Assembly (NCBI GenBank): GCA_037349315.1
Contig: JBAIAC010000006.1
Span: 16,527,501 to 16,591,500 of the forward strand
Length of the DNA: 64,000 nt
Direction: 5' to 3'
Source: Chelydra serpentina
Lineage: Eukaryota; Chordata; Testudines; Chelydridae
The notes under the pieces are model-generated. The model searched no databases, was not told the DNA's origin, and saw nothing but the letters and a program-made list of their open reading frames with translations. Below, one piece after another: positions 9,146 through 20,972 of this stretch. The number at the start of each line of letters is the position of its first letter. Position 1 is the stretch's first letter. Both the position numbers and the translations under genes were made by a program.

Positions 9146-11929
9146 ATGCCAGCCCTCGTTTTCCTTCTGATTTATTTATGGACATCCAGCCTTATTTTTT
9201 TCCTTTTTACAGTTTTCTAAGTGAATTTATTGCTCTTTAAAGGTGCTAGAGTAAAAGCTCTAGCGACTAAAGCTCTCTTTATCCTCATAGCAACTATAAG
9301 CCTGGGCAATGATAGTGTAAGTTTCTCGCACACTGTCCTCTCAACGTGATTCAGCCCTGTCCTGGGAGGACTATCACTCATAGTGAGAGACTAATTTAGT
9401 CTCTTTGCCCTTTCAGGCCTTGTTCTCTCCACGGAGGCTGCCAATTTGTTAGTGATCAGGGCCGTTTCTGCTGGTGGCTTTGTGAGCTGCACATGTTTCT
9501 ACTAGAAACAAAAGACGAGACGGTGATACAATAGAAATGAAGGCCCCCGATGCGCCAAATTTTTGCCCACGTATTTAGCTTTAAGCGCTTGAGTGGTTCC
9601 ACTGACTTCAATTATCTGTCCAAATCCTTTAGGCTGCTTTCAAATCTTGGTTTTTGTATTCTGGGGGTGCATGTAGGTTAATGTGCGGGGTAGGTCAGGA
9701 GTGACTATGTCAAAAGCCAATATACTGCTCAGGTAAAGAAAAGCTTGACGTGAATAGAACATGAAAAAAAGTATGTATCCATCTAAAAAAATAACCTAAG
9801 CCATTTTAGAACAAGAAATTAGGCAGGCCCAACTCTCTGCCATGGTATGGTCTGGGTAAATGCCACTTTCCCTCTGAGATGTTTTCCTGCCAAACATCTG
9901 AATGCCAAATGGAGTGCCAGGCATGCTGTCTAAGCACACACTCCAATCCAATACAGGTTCTTCATCATTTATCCCATTACTAATTCAGAGGGAGAAATAT
10001 ATATTATAAACCCCCTTATCCTTAAAACTAAAACATCACCATTTCACCCGAAGCAGTAAGAAAACAACAACGTCATGGCAGACCATTATAATGCACACCT
10101 CATATTGGCAAGACTGGGAAAGAGCATTTAAATATGATATTACTGGAGCAGTCATAGGATCACTGGGCTGCATACCGAGGCACAAAAACACTGACTCTAG
10201 CAGCAGTTCAAATAATCTGGCAACATATTGTACTGCTTTTGTGGAAACATGATACTGTCCCTTTAAGATTTCCACATGGGAAGGGAGAACAGCCATGCTG
10301 ATGACTTCATTTCCTTTGACATTTGAGGATGGAATGGAAAAACAGAGTCACAATGATAACAGCACTGAGCAAAAAGGAGGAAGGACCTTTAGAAACACAA
10401 GGTAAAGTACAAGCCTCTGTAAAGAGACGTCTAAAGGACAATACATACGTGAGAAGACTGATCGCATATATGTTGGCCTCTACTGATTTTGATGCCTTGA
10501 GAATAAAGACAAAACGTCAGGAACCATTTTCTACTGGGGGGTTTTAATTTATAGACCGAATTGTTTTCACTCACTATAGAGATTATTTATAAAGTCCAAC
10601 ATCTTCCAAAAGCAAAACAGCAATTTCCCCTTAATTCCACCACAGTTTCAATGCCTGCATGAAACTCTTTGCTTTGATTAACTTTTGCTTCCTACAATAT
10701 GGACAGACTAATTTTTCACTACCTTATTTTCTTCTTTTGCTCTAGAGCTGAGGAATAATCTCACAATGTAAGTAGGGAGGGAGATTTTCCAAGGCACAAA
10801 GGGAGATGTGTAATTAGCACCCCTTTGTGCTTTTGGAATGCTCCCTGTTAATCTTTGGCCAGCCCATTCCCTGGCTCATAAACTGATGTTCTTGGGGACT
10901 GTATGGACGCTGTGATTTCTTATGTTACCACAGTGATATAGGCAGACACTAACTCCAATGGTGCACATGAAAAAAAACCCAACCCAAACTAAACCCAAAA
11001 CCCATCACTGTGAAACAAGGATGGAAAGGCTCCTAGATTAATATTTTTGAGTGACCCTAATAATTTGAAGTAGCTCTTTTTCTCAATTGAATTATTGAAA
11101 TGGGATTCTTCAAAACAGAGATGAATGAAAAGGGCACTACTTCATTTGATCTTTAAATTTTGCTAAGGACTCATATACACACAGGATCAGCATTTTTTAT
11201 GCATAACTTGTTTACTAAAACAATTAGTTCTTTTTCGGGTACAAGACTTATGTAGAGTTTAGATAGTCAGTTGCTTTCAGTACTATTAGAACAAAGCTGT
11301 ATTGCTGCTATTGCACAGTAGCAGTTACTTGTTATGTGGATGGGCTTAAAAATTATTGCTTGTCCATGTTATCATATGTTTTTCTTAGTCATCTTGCCTA
11401 AGGCTAGGAAAAAAAGAAAAGAAACTAAGTTATGTTCTAGTTCATACTTTCCATTTTATCTTCTTTGAAAAAAAAATTAAAAGCCAGGGAGAAATAAGGC
11501 TTTTGGCGAAAGTATATATTTGTAATGATGCCCAGAGTGCTGAAGAATACGAGTCAATACATTAGGAGTCTGATTCTACAAAATGCTAAGTGTCCCCTGG
11601 TGGTACTCCGAGAATTCAACTCCCATTGACATTATTGGGAGCCAGAGGTACTCAACATCTTGCATCCTTCTGTAATAATTTAGACTGGGAATTTCAAAGG
11701 AGCCCAAGGAAGTTAGGCACCAAAATGGGTGCTGGATGCAAAACTCCCTTAGAGTCCTTTGAATATCCCAACCGTAATTGAGTCATTAACTGTATATGTT
11801 CTGAGACCATAATTTGGAAATGTAGGAAACGAAATCCATATTTAGGCACTGAAATACATGCAGGTTGGTTTTTCAAACGTGCTGATCACCCAGCAGCTTC
11901 CTGCTGAAATCACTGAAAACCACGACCTG
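9146..11929. other. Unannotated DNA
   Basis: No gene is recognised in this 2.8-kb stretch. The small ORFs (10036-10296 minus, 10323-10547 plus, 11590-11781 plus) have no known motifs. A degraded repeat with the phrase ATTTCAAAGGAGCC lies near 11690-11880 and resembles the one at 50865-50975. Confidence 0.4.
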
Positions 11930-12055
11930 TTGTTATTATTATTAATATGCATTATTTGTGGTGCAGTAGTGCCCCCATTATGCTAGGACTAGACACCATA
12001 CAAACATACAACTAAAAGATAGTCTCCCCCCCAAAGAGCTTATTATCTGAAAACA
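11930..12055 (+). mobile_element. Ancient L3/CR1-type LINE tail
   Basis: TTATTATTATTAATATGC is followed by GCCCCCATTATGCTAGGAC, then ACCATACAAACATACA, then CCCCAAAGAGCTTATTATCT. I recognise this order as the old amniote L3-like repeat. It is short and diverged, with no coding capacity. A related piece lies at 59070-59230. Confidence 0.6.
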
Positions 12056-13384
12056 TGTGACCTGTGTATACAGTTTCTTAATTTAGTACGTTGCAAATTG
12101 TTGCAAACATCTAGGGGAAATGTTTCAAAGCAACATGCAGGAGTTCCCCTGAAGAAACCCAAAGCAAAATAGATTTGTACACAGTATCAATAGGCCAGTT
12201 ATAAATAATGCAAACGTATTGAATATGAATATACTGTACTTAGCAAACTCATCTTCCCTTTCTGTATCACAGTTCTGTTATCACAAATGCATACAAAGTA
12301 AACACAATGTTTTATAAATTGGTTAGGATGAACAGCAAGGGTTTTATGCCCTATTGCTTTTTTAAATGCAAGACTTTTATTGGAGCGTGTTCATATCTCC
12401 CAGTATGGCTCCTATGATCCCTGAAAGGCACAGAGATGGTACTGGAAATTGAAGAGGGATTGAATTAACATCAGAAATATTTGTAGCCTGTTGATATCCA
12501 TGCTGTGTTTGGGCCACAAAGAAAGTGGAATGGCTAATTATGTAACAGAACTATACCAGATTATTAGGAATTATTACCCCATGACACAGTACTCGGATCC
12601 GGATATAAATTTCAAATCACCCCAAAGTTCAGGGTTAATTGGTTCTAGGGTTCAAGTTCAGAGCCATTTCCATTAGCTGTTGCTGGTTTAACCACTGGCC
12701 AGATTGTGCCCTGCAGACCACCCTCTCCAGTCCTGCATGACAGTGGGGCAGAGTTGCACTCTGGGTGTCTGGGGAAGTACACATACTACTCCCCTCATGT
12801 GTCTCCTGTAGTACATGGCTCCCCAGAGAGAGTTGTGAGGGGTGGGAAAAGTTATGGCAGTAACCCTGGTGCACTGGTAGAAGCTGATGTGTTCTCATCA
12901 GAGAGATCAAAGAGGAATTTTTCCTCACTAGGGCAGAGTTCCTTCTGGAGCTACCTCTGGGATGGGGCATGTTTGCACTTCCTCCAATGCAGATCTGTGC
13001 CTTGCACACACATATAAGCCCCGTCTTAAAATGTGGGGTGCTTTCCCCCACCTCAATGCTAAAATACCAGGGTCACAACCCTTACTGTAGTCCCATCATT
13101 TTAAACTCTCCATGGGATATCTTCCCAAGGGAGTGTGAACTCCTTTTTCCTGCCCAACATTATCACAGCTCTCTATATGGTAATGTTATGTAAGATGAAG
13201 ATCTAACAGGCCCAGTTCTGCTTTCAGATGTTAGGCAGTCTCACTGCTCCCACTGAATTCTGGGGGAACCTGAAATGTACATCACATGGCACAATCTGGT
13301 TCTACATGAAGGACATAAGAAAAGAGTCAGAGCGGGAAGCTTTAGCTGACATAGAATTAATTTATTCTTTAGAGGACATAGATC
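12056..13384. other. Unannotated DNA
   Basis: No gene or repeat is recognised. The minus ORF at 12635-13051 (138 codons) and the plus ORF at 12706-13017 overlap in opposite directions and look like chance frames in GC-richer DNA. Confidence 0.35.
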
Positions 13385-13765
13385 AGAAGTGTAGGATTGG
13401 AAGGGACCTCGAGAGGTGATCTACTCAAATCCCCTGCACTCAAGGCAGGACTACATAATAACGAGACCATTCCTGGCAGGTGTTTGTCGAACCTGCTCTT
13501 AAAAACCTCCAATGAAGGAGATTCCACAACCTCCCTAGGGAATTTATTCCAGTGCTTAACTACCCTGACAGGAAGTTTTTCCTAATGTCCAACTTAAACC
13601 TCCCTTGCTGCAATTTAAGCCCATTACTTCTTGTTCCATCCTCAGAGGTTAACAAGAACAATTTCCCCCTCCTCCTTGTACTTCCCTCCTTTTCCCCATC
13701 CTTTTATGTACATGGAAACTGTTTTCATATTCCCCTTAGCCTCCTCTTCTCCACTCAGCAGGGTA
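13385..13765 (-). mobile_element. CR1 LINE 3' fragment, antisense
   Basis: The minus-strand reading matches the CR1 C-terminal coding region and 3' UTR. The phrases CTTAAAAACCTCCAATGA and TAACTACCCTGACAGGAAG on the plus strand correspond to those at 1249-1320. Several indels and stops are present, so it is an old truncated copy. It has lost the terminal octamer tail. Confidence 0.8.
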
Positions 13766-14227
13766 AGGTTATTCTGAGAATGGTAGCAAAAAGTGAAAAG
13801 CTTAGTTGGAATCCCATCTGGCACTTCAGACCCTGTCCAAGAGTGGCAAGGATCCCCATCCATAACCTTCAAATTATCATCCCTTGTCTGAATATACCTG
13901 GTGTATAATATAACGTCACACATTCCTATTTTTATTACTTTCATGAAATTCCCAAGAGTTATGGGGCCTCTTCTGTGTGTCCCCCTATTCAAATTCTCAG
14001 AAGTAATGCAAACTAAGGGCCAGATTTGAAGATACTATTGCTCATGCTGAGTAGTGCCTGACTCCACGAGCGGTCTCATTGAAATCAGTGGAACCACTTA
14101 TAGAATAAGATGCCGCTCAATAGATGGAAGGCTATCAGAATCTGGGTCAAAGAAAATCAAGGTAATCAAAATTATCTGGAGTGTGTGTGTCTGTGTGTGT
14201 GGGGGGGTATGGGTATGGCATAAAGGG
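13766..14227. other. Unannotated DNA with a TG-rich microsatellite
   Basis: No gene is recognised. A TG-rich simple repeat occupies about 14180-14207. A CATTGAAATCAGTGG motif lies at 14077-14091. Confidence 0.5.
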
Positions 14228-14885
14228 TGTGAGGGGGTGACCACCCCACCCAGGACTGAAAGAGGTTAAGGTGCCCAGGCAGGCCAATTAACTTCACAGG
14301 CTGCACCTGCTAATTGAGAGCAGGCTCAGCTGTTCAGGAACAGGCGGGGCCTGTATAAAGCTAGGTAGCTGGCAACAGACAGTGGCTGCCGGGAAAGGCT
14401 GCAGGCAGGTAGGTAGGTAGCAGTCATTCTCTGGGAAAAGGGAGGAGGGTTTTCTAGCTGTACATCCAGAGGGAGAAGGGGAATCAAGAGTGGCAGGAAG
14501 AAGTCCATGGAAGGAGAAGTGAGGGCTGAGAGAGAACTGCCCAGAACTGCTGAACGGAGTGTCCCTGGAGTAGAATGCGGGCCTGGGTTCCCCTACCAGC
14601 CACTGAGGGAATGGCACCATGGGCCAGAGCGAGGGAAGACTGCCTCTGGACTGCGAGGAAGAAGGGACTTTGCTACCCCTGAAGGGGAATGCCGAGTGAC
14701 CCAGCCGAGGGCTGAGTCACAAAGAGGATGCTGCGGTTCCGGGGGTGAGAGAGGAGCGGCAGACCTGTAAGAGAGACAGAATGATGGTGTGCAAGCTGCA
14801 GAGAGGGGTGTCAACCTCAAGATCTAATCCCCAGAGTGACCAGGAGGAGACATCAGACCAGTGGTGAGTGGTGTGCCCCGTGACA
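14228..14885 (+). mobile_element. Probable solo LTR with TATA box
   Basis: The segment starts TGTGAGGGGG and ends GTGACA, the TG...CA pattern of LTRs. The flanks AAGGG (14223-14227) and AAGGT (14886-14890) match at four of five bases, as in a decayed 5-bp target duplication. A TATA box (TATAAA, 14354-14359) lies after a GC-rich GGCGGGGCC stretch. No gag or pol sequence is adjacent, so recombination between LTRs probably removed the body. The family (Gypsy-like or endogenous retrovirus) cannot be decided from the LTR alone. Confidence 0.5.
14354..14359 (+). promoter_or_regulatory. TATA box inside the probable LTR
   Basis: TATAAA is preceded by GGCGGGGCC (about 14344-14352), which could be an Sp1-type GC box. 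This position is compatible with transcription starting about 30 bases downstream inside the LTR. Confidence 0.4.
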
Positions 14886-15932
14886 AAGGTCTTTCTAGGT
14901 TAAAATGTAAATTTCATTGAGTAGAACAATTATATTAGAAATGAAATGAGACCTTTGTCTCTTGAAATTAAAGTGCTTGTGAAAATGAAGCAGCCAGCTC
15001 TCTATTTGAGAGCCTAAGAAGATAATATACTGAATCATTCATTTCCTTTTCCTATTCTTTTTGTTTTCTTCAAAAGCACAACTTATTTCAAGTCATTTCA
15101 GCCTAATAATGAATACAACACTGACTCGCCATCATACAAGATCTGCTTTCAGATATTCTTCTTCAAAGTTTGCTTATATGCATTCAGAATACTCAGAAAC
15201 ACAGACACGTAACACCTCACATGAGGTTCTTATGATTCTTCTCAATGCTTGAAATTATTAGGGATTTTTTTGAGGCTCAGCCCACCTGTGTATGCCTAGG
15301 TAACTGTAACTTTGGCTTCCAGGCTCTATTAGCTGAAAGGAATTGTTTTCTAATACTGAGACTTGGCAAGCGGAACACATTAATAGAGCTGGTTGCAATT
15401 TTTCATTCAAAATATTTTTTTATATGAAAAATGGCTTTTTCATCAAAATGGACATTTCTGTTTACAACAGAACATTTAAGTCTAGGCAACTACTATGGTA
15501 TCAATGAGCTTTATAACACTGGTAATGAAAAGGTCAAGGGTTTAAGTTTTACAGTTGAGAAATATAATTCTTAAACTGCAAAACACAGTGAAAGTTATTA
15601 TAACGGATGACTGAGTTGTGTGAAATATTAGTAACGATCAGCTATACCACTCAGAACACAAGGTTTCTCCCTCATTTTGTTATTAACTTGAAAACTGATC
15701 CATTGCCGTTGAGAATTTTGTTAAAGTGGCTGGGTATTTTTTAGAAGAAATTGGCCTGTTTCTGAACAAAAATAGACCCAGTGTTTGAATGAAGATGGCT
15801 TTCACACTGAAAAATTAGTGAGTTTTGATGTCAAATTAGCCATTTTTGTCACTACAAGAAAGTAGGCGATACAGAATTATGTGAAATTAAATGGTGAAAG
15901 GTATTATGTGAAATTAAATGGTGAAAGGTATT
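14886..15932. other. Unannotated DNA with a short tandem duplication
   Basis: A 27-bp unit starting ATTATGTGAAATT occurs twice in tandem, without differences, at 15876-15902 and 15903-15929, just before a SINE. The AT-rich stretch at about 15388-15480 contains GAGCTGGTTGCAA followed by alternating TTTCAT and ATGAAA words, and belongs to a dispersed AT-rich repeat noted under findings. No gene is seen. Confidence 0.55.
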
Positions 15933-16112
15933 GGGGGAGAGGGATCGCTCAGTGGTTTGAGCATTGGCCTGCTAAACCCAAGGTTTTGAGTTCAATCCTT
16001 CAGGGGGCCAAATCCCTGTTAGGGATCTTGGGCAAAAAATTGGGGATGGTCCTGCTTTGAGCAGGCAGTTGGATTAGATGACCTTCTAAGGTCCCTTCCA
16101 AGTCTGATTGTG
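15933..16112 (+). mobile_element. tRNA-headed SINE with CR1-type tail (turtle Pol III/SINE type)
   Basis: The tRNA-like head begins GGGGGAGAGGGATCGCTCAG, with an A box at CGCTCAGTGG and a B box at GGTTTTGAGTTCAATCC. The 3' part (GGTCCTGCTTTGAGCAGG onward) is the same sequence as the end of the CR1 elements in this window, so the SINE likely borrows CR1 reverse transcriptase. It ends without a clear octamer tail. Confidence 0.85.
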
Positions 16113-16933
16113 TAGAATTTTACAACCTATAAATAGCGAATTTCTTTCAGTTCTAGCAGACCAAGATCTGTATTTCAGTTTATTGCGCACACAAATATTA
16201 CATTTGCCCTTGCAAAGGAGATTAACTCTTATCTCTTTAAGAGGAGCACTTTGCAGGACAATGGAGAAAGGTGTGTAAATTCAATTAATAAATCTGGGTG
16301 CATCTCCCATAGGAGGAACAAATTAGAAAGAACTGAGTGAATGCACCAAACAGATCCAGTAAATATTAAGGAGATTGAATTGACTACATGGCTGGCAAGA
16401 TAAAATTTTTTGCAAGACACACAATCTTTTAAACAACTGCACTGTAAGAATGAAATATTGTATATTTGAAATAAAACCACTGGGATGTACAATTGTCTAT
16501 TTTAGCTAAGAAATTATTAGTTTTCATTGCACAACATGCATAGCCTTATGCTATCAGGAAAACATAAAATATGGCTGTGCAGGTTTTGGTCTATTCCAGA
16601 ATTAAAATAAGCAATAATATAATGCACCCTACCTTGTTAATTTTTTGTTTTTGGTATCAAACTTGCATTGTGGAAGATTTATTTGGAGCCTTGACTTTTG
16701 TTAAATATTTAGGCGGCAATAGACCTCATATTACTACATAGATGCTTGCCTACGTAGATATTTAAAGCAGACAAAATAAGCCAGTGGCAGTGTCAGAATA
16801 AGTAGCTTTATGGAACATAATGCAATTCCAGGATGTATAAACAAGGGAATATTGTGCAGAAGTAGGTAGGTTGAATTGCCACTGGTCCAAGGGCTATTGG
16901 AATACTGTGTCCAGCTGTGGTGTTCACACTCAG
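16113..16933. other. Unannotated AT-rich DNA
   Basis: No gene or recognised repeat is seen. Confidence 0.4.
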
Positions 16934-17642
16934 GGCCGGCGCGCCAACTAGGCGAACCTAGGTGGTCGGCTAGGGCGCTGGGAGCCGGGGGGTGGCGGCC
17001 GCAGCTGCCGCACACCGCCAGGCTCCGGGGCTGAGCCGCAGGGCCGGTGCAAGGAAGTTTCGCACCCTAGGTGAAACTTCCTTGCACCGGCCCTGTGCCC
17101 CCCCAGCTAACACCGCCCCCCAGCCAATCCAATGGCTGAGCTGGGAGCTGGGGGGGGGCGGCTGGCTGCGGCTGCCGCACGCTGCCCTGGGGGCGGTTGG
17201 CCGCGGCTGCAGCCCACCCTCCTGGCTCCGCGGCTGAGCCGGGAGCCAGAGGGGGTGGATGGCCACGGCTACTGCATGCCGCCCGGCTCTATTGCTGAGC
17301 CCGGAGCTGGGGGGCGGCTGGCCGTGGCTGCCGCACGCTGCCCGGCTCCGTGGCTGAGCCGGGAGCTGGGGGGCGGCTGGCCGTGGCTGCCGCACGCTGC
17401 CCGGCTCCGCGGCTGAGCCGGGAGCCGGGGGGGCGGCTGGCCACAGCTGCCGGGAGACGGGGGGGCACCACGGGCGGGGGGAGGCTGCCGGGCAGGGGGC
17501 TGAGCTGTGTGGGGGGGTGTTAGCTGGGAGGGGGGGCGCAGTGGGGGTGGATTGGCTGGGGGGGGCCGTGTTAGCTGCGGGGCGGTGCAGGGCCGGTGCA
17601 AGGAAGTTTCGCCTAGGGTGCGAAACTTCCTTGCCCCGGCCC
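16934..17642. mobile_element. GC-rich foldback hAT-like element with internal tandem expansion
   Basis: The left end, CAGGGCCGGCGC, then a CTAGGCG...CCTAGG stretch, is the reverse complement of the right end of the 307-bp element at 21565-21871, so the two copies lie in opposite orientations. The right end is a palindrome (17588-17642) built on GGGCCGGTGCAAGGAAGTTTC. A second copy of that palindrome lies inside at 17039-17095, suggesting nested or rearranged copies. A 59-bp tandem repeat fills 17135-17450. The final TG of the right terminus is lost and no target duplication is visible. Open frames across it are Pro/Ala-rich by-products of GC content. Confidence 0.7.
17135..17450. repeat. 59-bp GC-rich minisatellite
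   Basis: Unit starts marked by CTGAGC occur at 17135, 17234, 17295, 17354 and 17413, giving spacings of 99, 61, 59 and 59 bases. The two units starting at 17295 and 17354 are nearly identical. The core includes GGCGGCTGGCC and GCCGCACGCTGCCCGGCTC. The matching interior of the 21565 element has no such array, so the array probably expanded after insertion. Confidence 0.8.
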
Positions 17643-19149
17643 ATACCACCATATAATCAGGTGTGGCAAGCATTCTGTGCTTAGTAGGAGCTCAGAACAG
17701 GGATAGGAGCAAGGTTTCAAGTCAGGACTGATTTGCATTGGAATGCTTGCAAAGGTGTTTTCCAGCATTGCTATACATTCATTACTTTCAAGACCACTGA
17801 ATTTACTTGCATCATTCTTAAAACCTGGGAGGAGCTGATGCGGGAATTGGAGAGACAAAATAACATTCTTCACATTTAAATCTTCCAGTAATTTGCCTTA
17901 TTTTATTCACATCGGTAGAATAAGTTTGTCATCTGGTTCATTTAAAACACTGAGCTAGATTCACCAGTATGCCAGGCTGTACCCATGCTTTGTGTCACTG
18001 GAGTAGCACAAAGTAGTCCGAGTGTAACGGTTGATTTTAGAGTGAAAGAAAAGAGTCACAACACAGTTTAAATATCACAGGTGAGTGTGCAAAATGGGCA
18101 TGTTATCTATGTTGATTAGCCAGAGGGACTGACAAGCTGTGTATTAAAACTTTTTCTTGAATTTCAGAAGAATCTGGTATTAGTTTGTATGTGAACCTGT
18201 TTTGTTCATTTCATTGCATGATTGCATACAGAAATGTTTCCCATTTTGATTTATACTTGTCACTTGATTTGCTCTTATGAAAACATTTCCAATTTGCATG
18301 CATAGCTGCATGTGAAATAGGAATTAAGGGCAGGCGCAGAGGCAATACCTGCAAGTTTAGCTAGCTAGATTTGCTTTAGGGTGTTATGTGCAAAATTATA
18401 AACACCCTCTCAGAAATTACAGCTTTATAAAATACACTGGACTTTAGCTTATTCCATATTTATGAACTATAGTGTTGTAGCAGGGCTATAAAGTTGAAAA
18501 GATACAACCAATGCCACGGGCTGGCCCTTCAACTATTTCTCGTGTGAGTAATGTTACACACAAGTGAAGTCAATCACCGGCTTAACTGTTTGCAGGATTG
18601 GGTCTTTAATCCTTATTTTATGTTTGTATTACTCTCCCTTATATAAAAAAGAGAAGCATTTGGGGGTGTTAGCCCTGCGGTGTACTACGCTGGGAAGTTT
18701 GAAGAAAATTGGTTTGGCTATTTCTGAGTTAGCCAAGTGTTTTTCAGTGGTTAAGAAAATTGTTTCAGCTATTTCATGCCTGGATAGCTCAGTCTTGTTT
18801 AAAAACATCAACCCTGGTGCGTGTAGAGTCCTTCAGAAGAGTGTGTATATTGTCTTGTTTGAAGAAATTTGGCTTTGAAACAACATAGGTGCAGTTGTAC
18901 CCCCGCCCGCACCACTTTGTATTGTGACTCTTTTCATACTGATCCCACTCTCTGCCCACCCCAATCTGGAAAGGCCTCGCAGCATCCCTGCCTTACCCCA
19001 GGCTCGGGGGCTTTCCTAAAGCTCCAGCAACATCAACTGACTTTAATGAGGCTCAGCGGGTTGGGTAAAGATTAAACAGTTTAACCTGGAAAATACAGTA
19101 CCTATATTCTGCAGAGTGTGGTGCTGAAATGGCATTCTTATGCCTGGTC
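17643..19149. other. Unannotated DNA
   Basis: No gene is recognised. The ORF at 18564-18878 (104 codons) is hydrophobic but has no recognisable domain. The surrounding GAAGAAAATTGG and TTTCTGAGTTAG phrases suggest an unclassified old repeat. Confidence 0.35.
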
Positions 19150-19235
19150 TCAGCGTGCTTTGAAAGCTAAGCAGTTCTGGACCTGATCAATACTTAGATT
19201 CAAGAGCTCCACAGGAAAAAGGAGTGGTGTGGAAC
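19150..19235 (+). pseudogene. 5S rRNA-like relic (5S-derived SINE head or 5S pseudogene)
   Basis: AGCTAAGCAG at 19165-19174 is identical to the 5S rRNA A-box region. It is followed in the correct order and spacing by CTGGACCTGATCAATACTTAGAT, which corresponds to the CCTGGTTAGTACTTGGAT of 5S, and then by CC-ACAGG and TGGTGTGG blocks at the 5S 3' end. Divergence is high, so this is old. AmnSINE1-type amniote SINEs carry a 5S-derived head, which is the most likely source. A direct 5S pseudogene is the alternative. Confidence 0.6.
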
Positions 19236-19898
19236 CACAATATCTTTTATGCACTTGACTGCTTCTGATAAGCTTCAAACAGGATTTGCTACTGACAAAG
19301 TCCTATAGTTCAATATGGAACCCTATTGTTTTTTGAGTATCGAGTGTCAGTTTCTTGCTGGAACTGATGCCTCCCAAATAAAGATAATCTTTCATTTTGT
19401 TCCCTACTTGAATTTCTTTATGTACTGTACCTTGTCCACATAATGTGTTTGCAGTTTTTCATTTATTCTTGCCACAACACTCTTATGCAGTAGCTGTTTT
19501 TATTAATGTAATATCTGAGAAGATGCTTTCATTTGAAGCATCTATTTTTGGTGGCTTCTAACTTAGAAAAACAATTACTTTGGGGGCTAAAATTTCTGAC
19601 GCTGTCAGCCAGTGGTAACTATGTTCAAAACATAGGATAAAATTTTGTCCCCTTGTTTTCAGTGAATACAATTGTTTAATGGTGAAAGTACATACTGAAA
19701 TACATTATTGTCATATTTTCCTTTTTTTTAAAAGAAATTAACTAGAAAAAATTACATTAATGCAAATTAAGATTTAAGCTTTAATGGCACAAGTCAGCAA
19801 ATTTGTTTAGGTTTATCATCGCAATGTTAACCCTGTCCCTTTGCCCATAGCATTTTATAGATGAGTCTTTCAATAGATAATCAGATAACACTTGCCCA
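19236..19898. other. Unannotated AT-rich DNA
   Basis: No gene or recognised repeat is seen. Confidence 0.35.
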
Positions 19899-20972
19899 TG
19901 TGACTGACACATGGACAGAAAGGGTTACGCAGGCTAAATGACCCAGTTTCAACCTTTAGAGAAAAAGTATAGCAATAGTAATTAGGGCGATTCCATGTTA
20001 AATAGTCTAGAACTATGAAATGTAAACTTGTATTGTTAAAGAATTGGTAGAAAATAGTGATTGTAGTAGTCTGTTTACCTATATCTTGTTAGAGGTTAAC
20101 AATGTAACCAAATAGTTCCTGTCTAGTGCTGCATTCTGTAAATCCCGAGATCAAAAGTAAATATTAACATTTAGATGAAACCTGGGTGAAATAATGTCAT
20201 GTCTATATATCTCTTTAAAGTTTGTGATAAACTGCTTATTGGATAAATTACCTTATGTTAATCCATGTAGTTAATTACCGGTGATGTTTGGGAAGCAGAA
20301 GGTTACAACAAAGGCCTATTGTTCATCCAAGAACTCTGTGCTGCCAACAAACTGTATAAAGGACTCTTGGGACCTGATCCTTTCATCTCAGAGCTGCTTG
20401 AGCTTTATTCAGGGGAAGCTAAGTTGTAAGACTGAGATCTCCAGTCCCATCTGGATCACTGAGTATGGAACATTGGACTAAACCTATGGACTCATTCTAA
20501 GAACTCTTTGCAACTCCAAAGCTCCTCATCTCTACTATGAAACTGACCTCAGACCTGTACTCATGTCTGTCTGTATGTAATGATCTTTTAACCAATACTC
20601 TCTTTTATTAATAACTTTTAGTTTAGTTAATAAGAATTGGCTGTAAGCGTGTATTTGGGGTAAGATCTGAAATATTCATTAACCTGGGAGGTAATGTGTC
20701 CGATCCTTCGGGATTGGTAGAAGTTTCATTTTTGACCTGGCTGTCTGGGAGGGAGACGAAAGGCTGGGTTGTTTTTAAGGGGATCATGTTTTGGCTTCTG
20801 TGTAATTAGTAAGGTATTGTAGAAGCTGTTTTGTGGCTAGCTTGGTGGATCTAAGCATTGGAATAATCACTGACTTTGGGGATTGTCTGCCCCATTCCTT
20901 ACCATTTTGCCCTAATTGAGTAATATCTGCATCCCCTCCCTCCCCCACTCCCGGACGCTGGTCATAGTGACA
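19899..20972 (+). mobile_element. Possible solo LTR (weak)
   Basis: The stretch has LTR-like ends (TGTGACTGACAC at the left, CATAGTGACA at the right). It has LTR-like length, a GAACATTGGACTAAACC-type interior and a TTAATAACTT-rich central part. No target duplication matches at the exact ends chosen, and there is no adjacent coding sequence. The call rests on the overall look, and the ends may be wrong by tens of bases. Confidence 0.3.

Noticed and set aside
10974..11006. Interstitial telomere repeat from CCCAACCCAAACTAAACCC words
   Set aside because: The words are not a regular TTAGGG/CCCTAA array.
15933..16010. True tRNA gene
   Set aside because: Only the A and B boxes resemble a tRNA. The cloverleaf is incomplete and a CR1 tail follows, so it is a SINE head.
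17135..17450. CRISPR-like array
   Set aside because: The units are contiguous with no unique spacers, in vertebrate DNA, so it is a minisatellite.
16970..17673. Overlapping 224- and 134-codon Pro/Ala-rich ORFs
   Set aside because: They are composition artefacts of the 59-bp GC-rich array and terminal palindromes.
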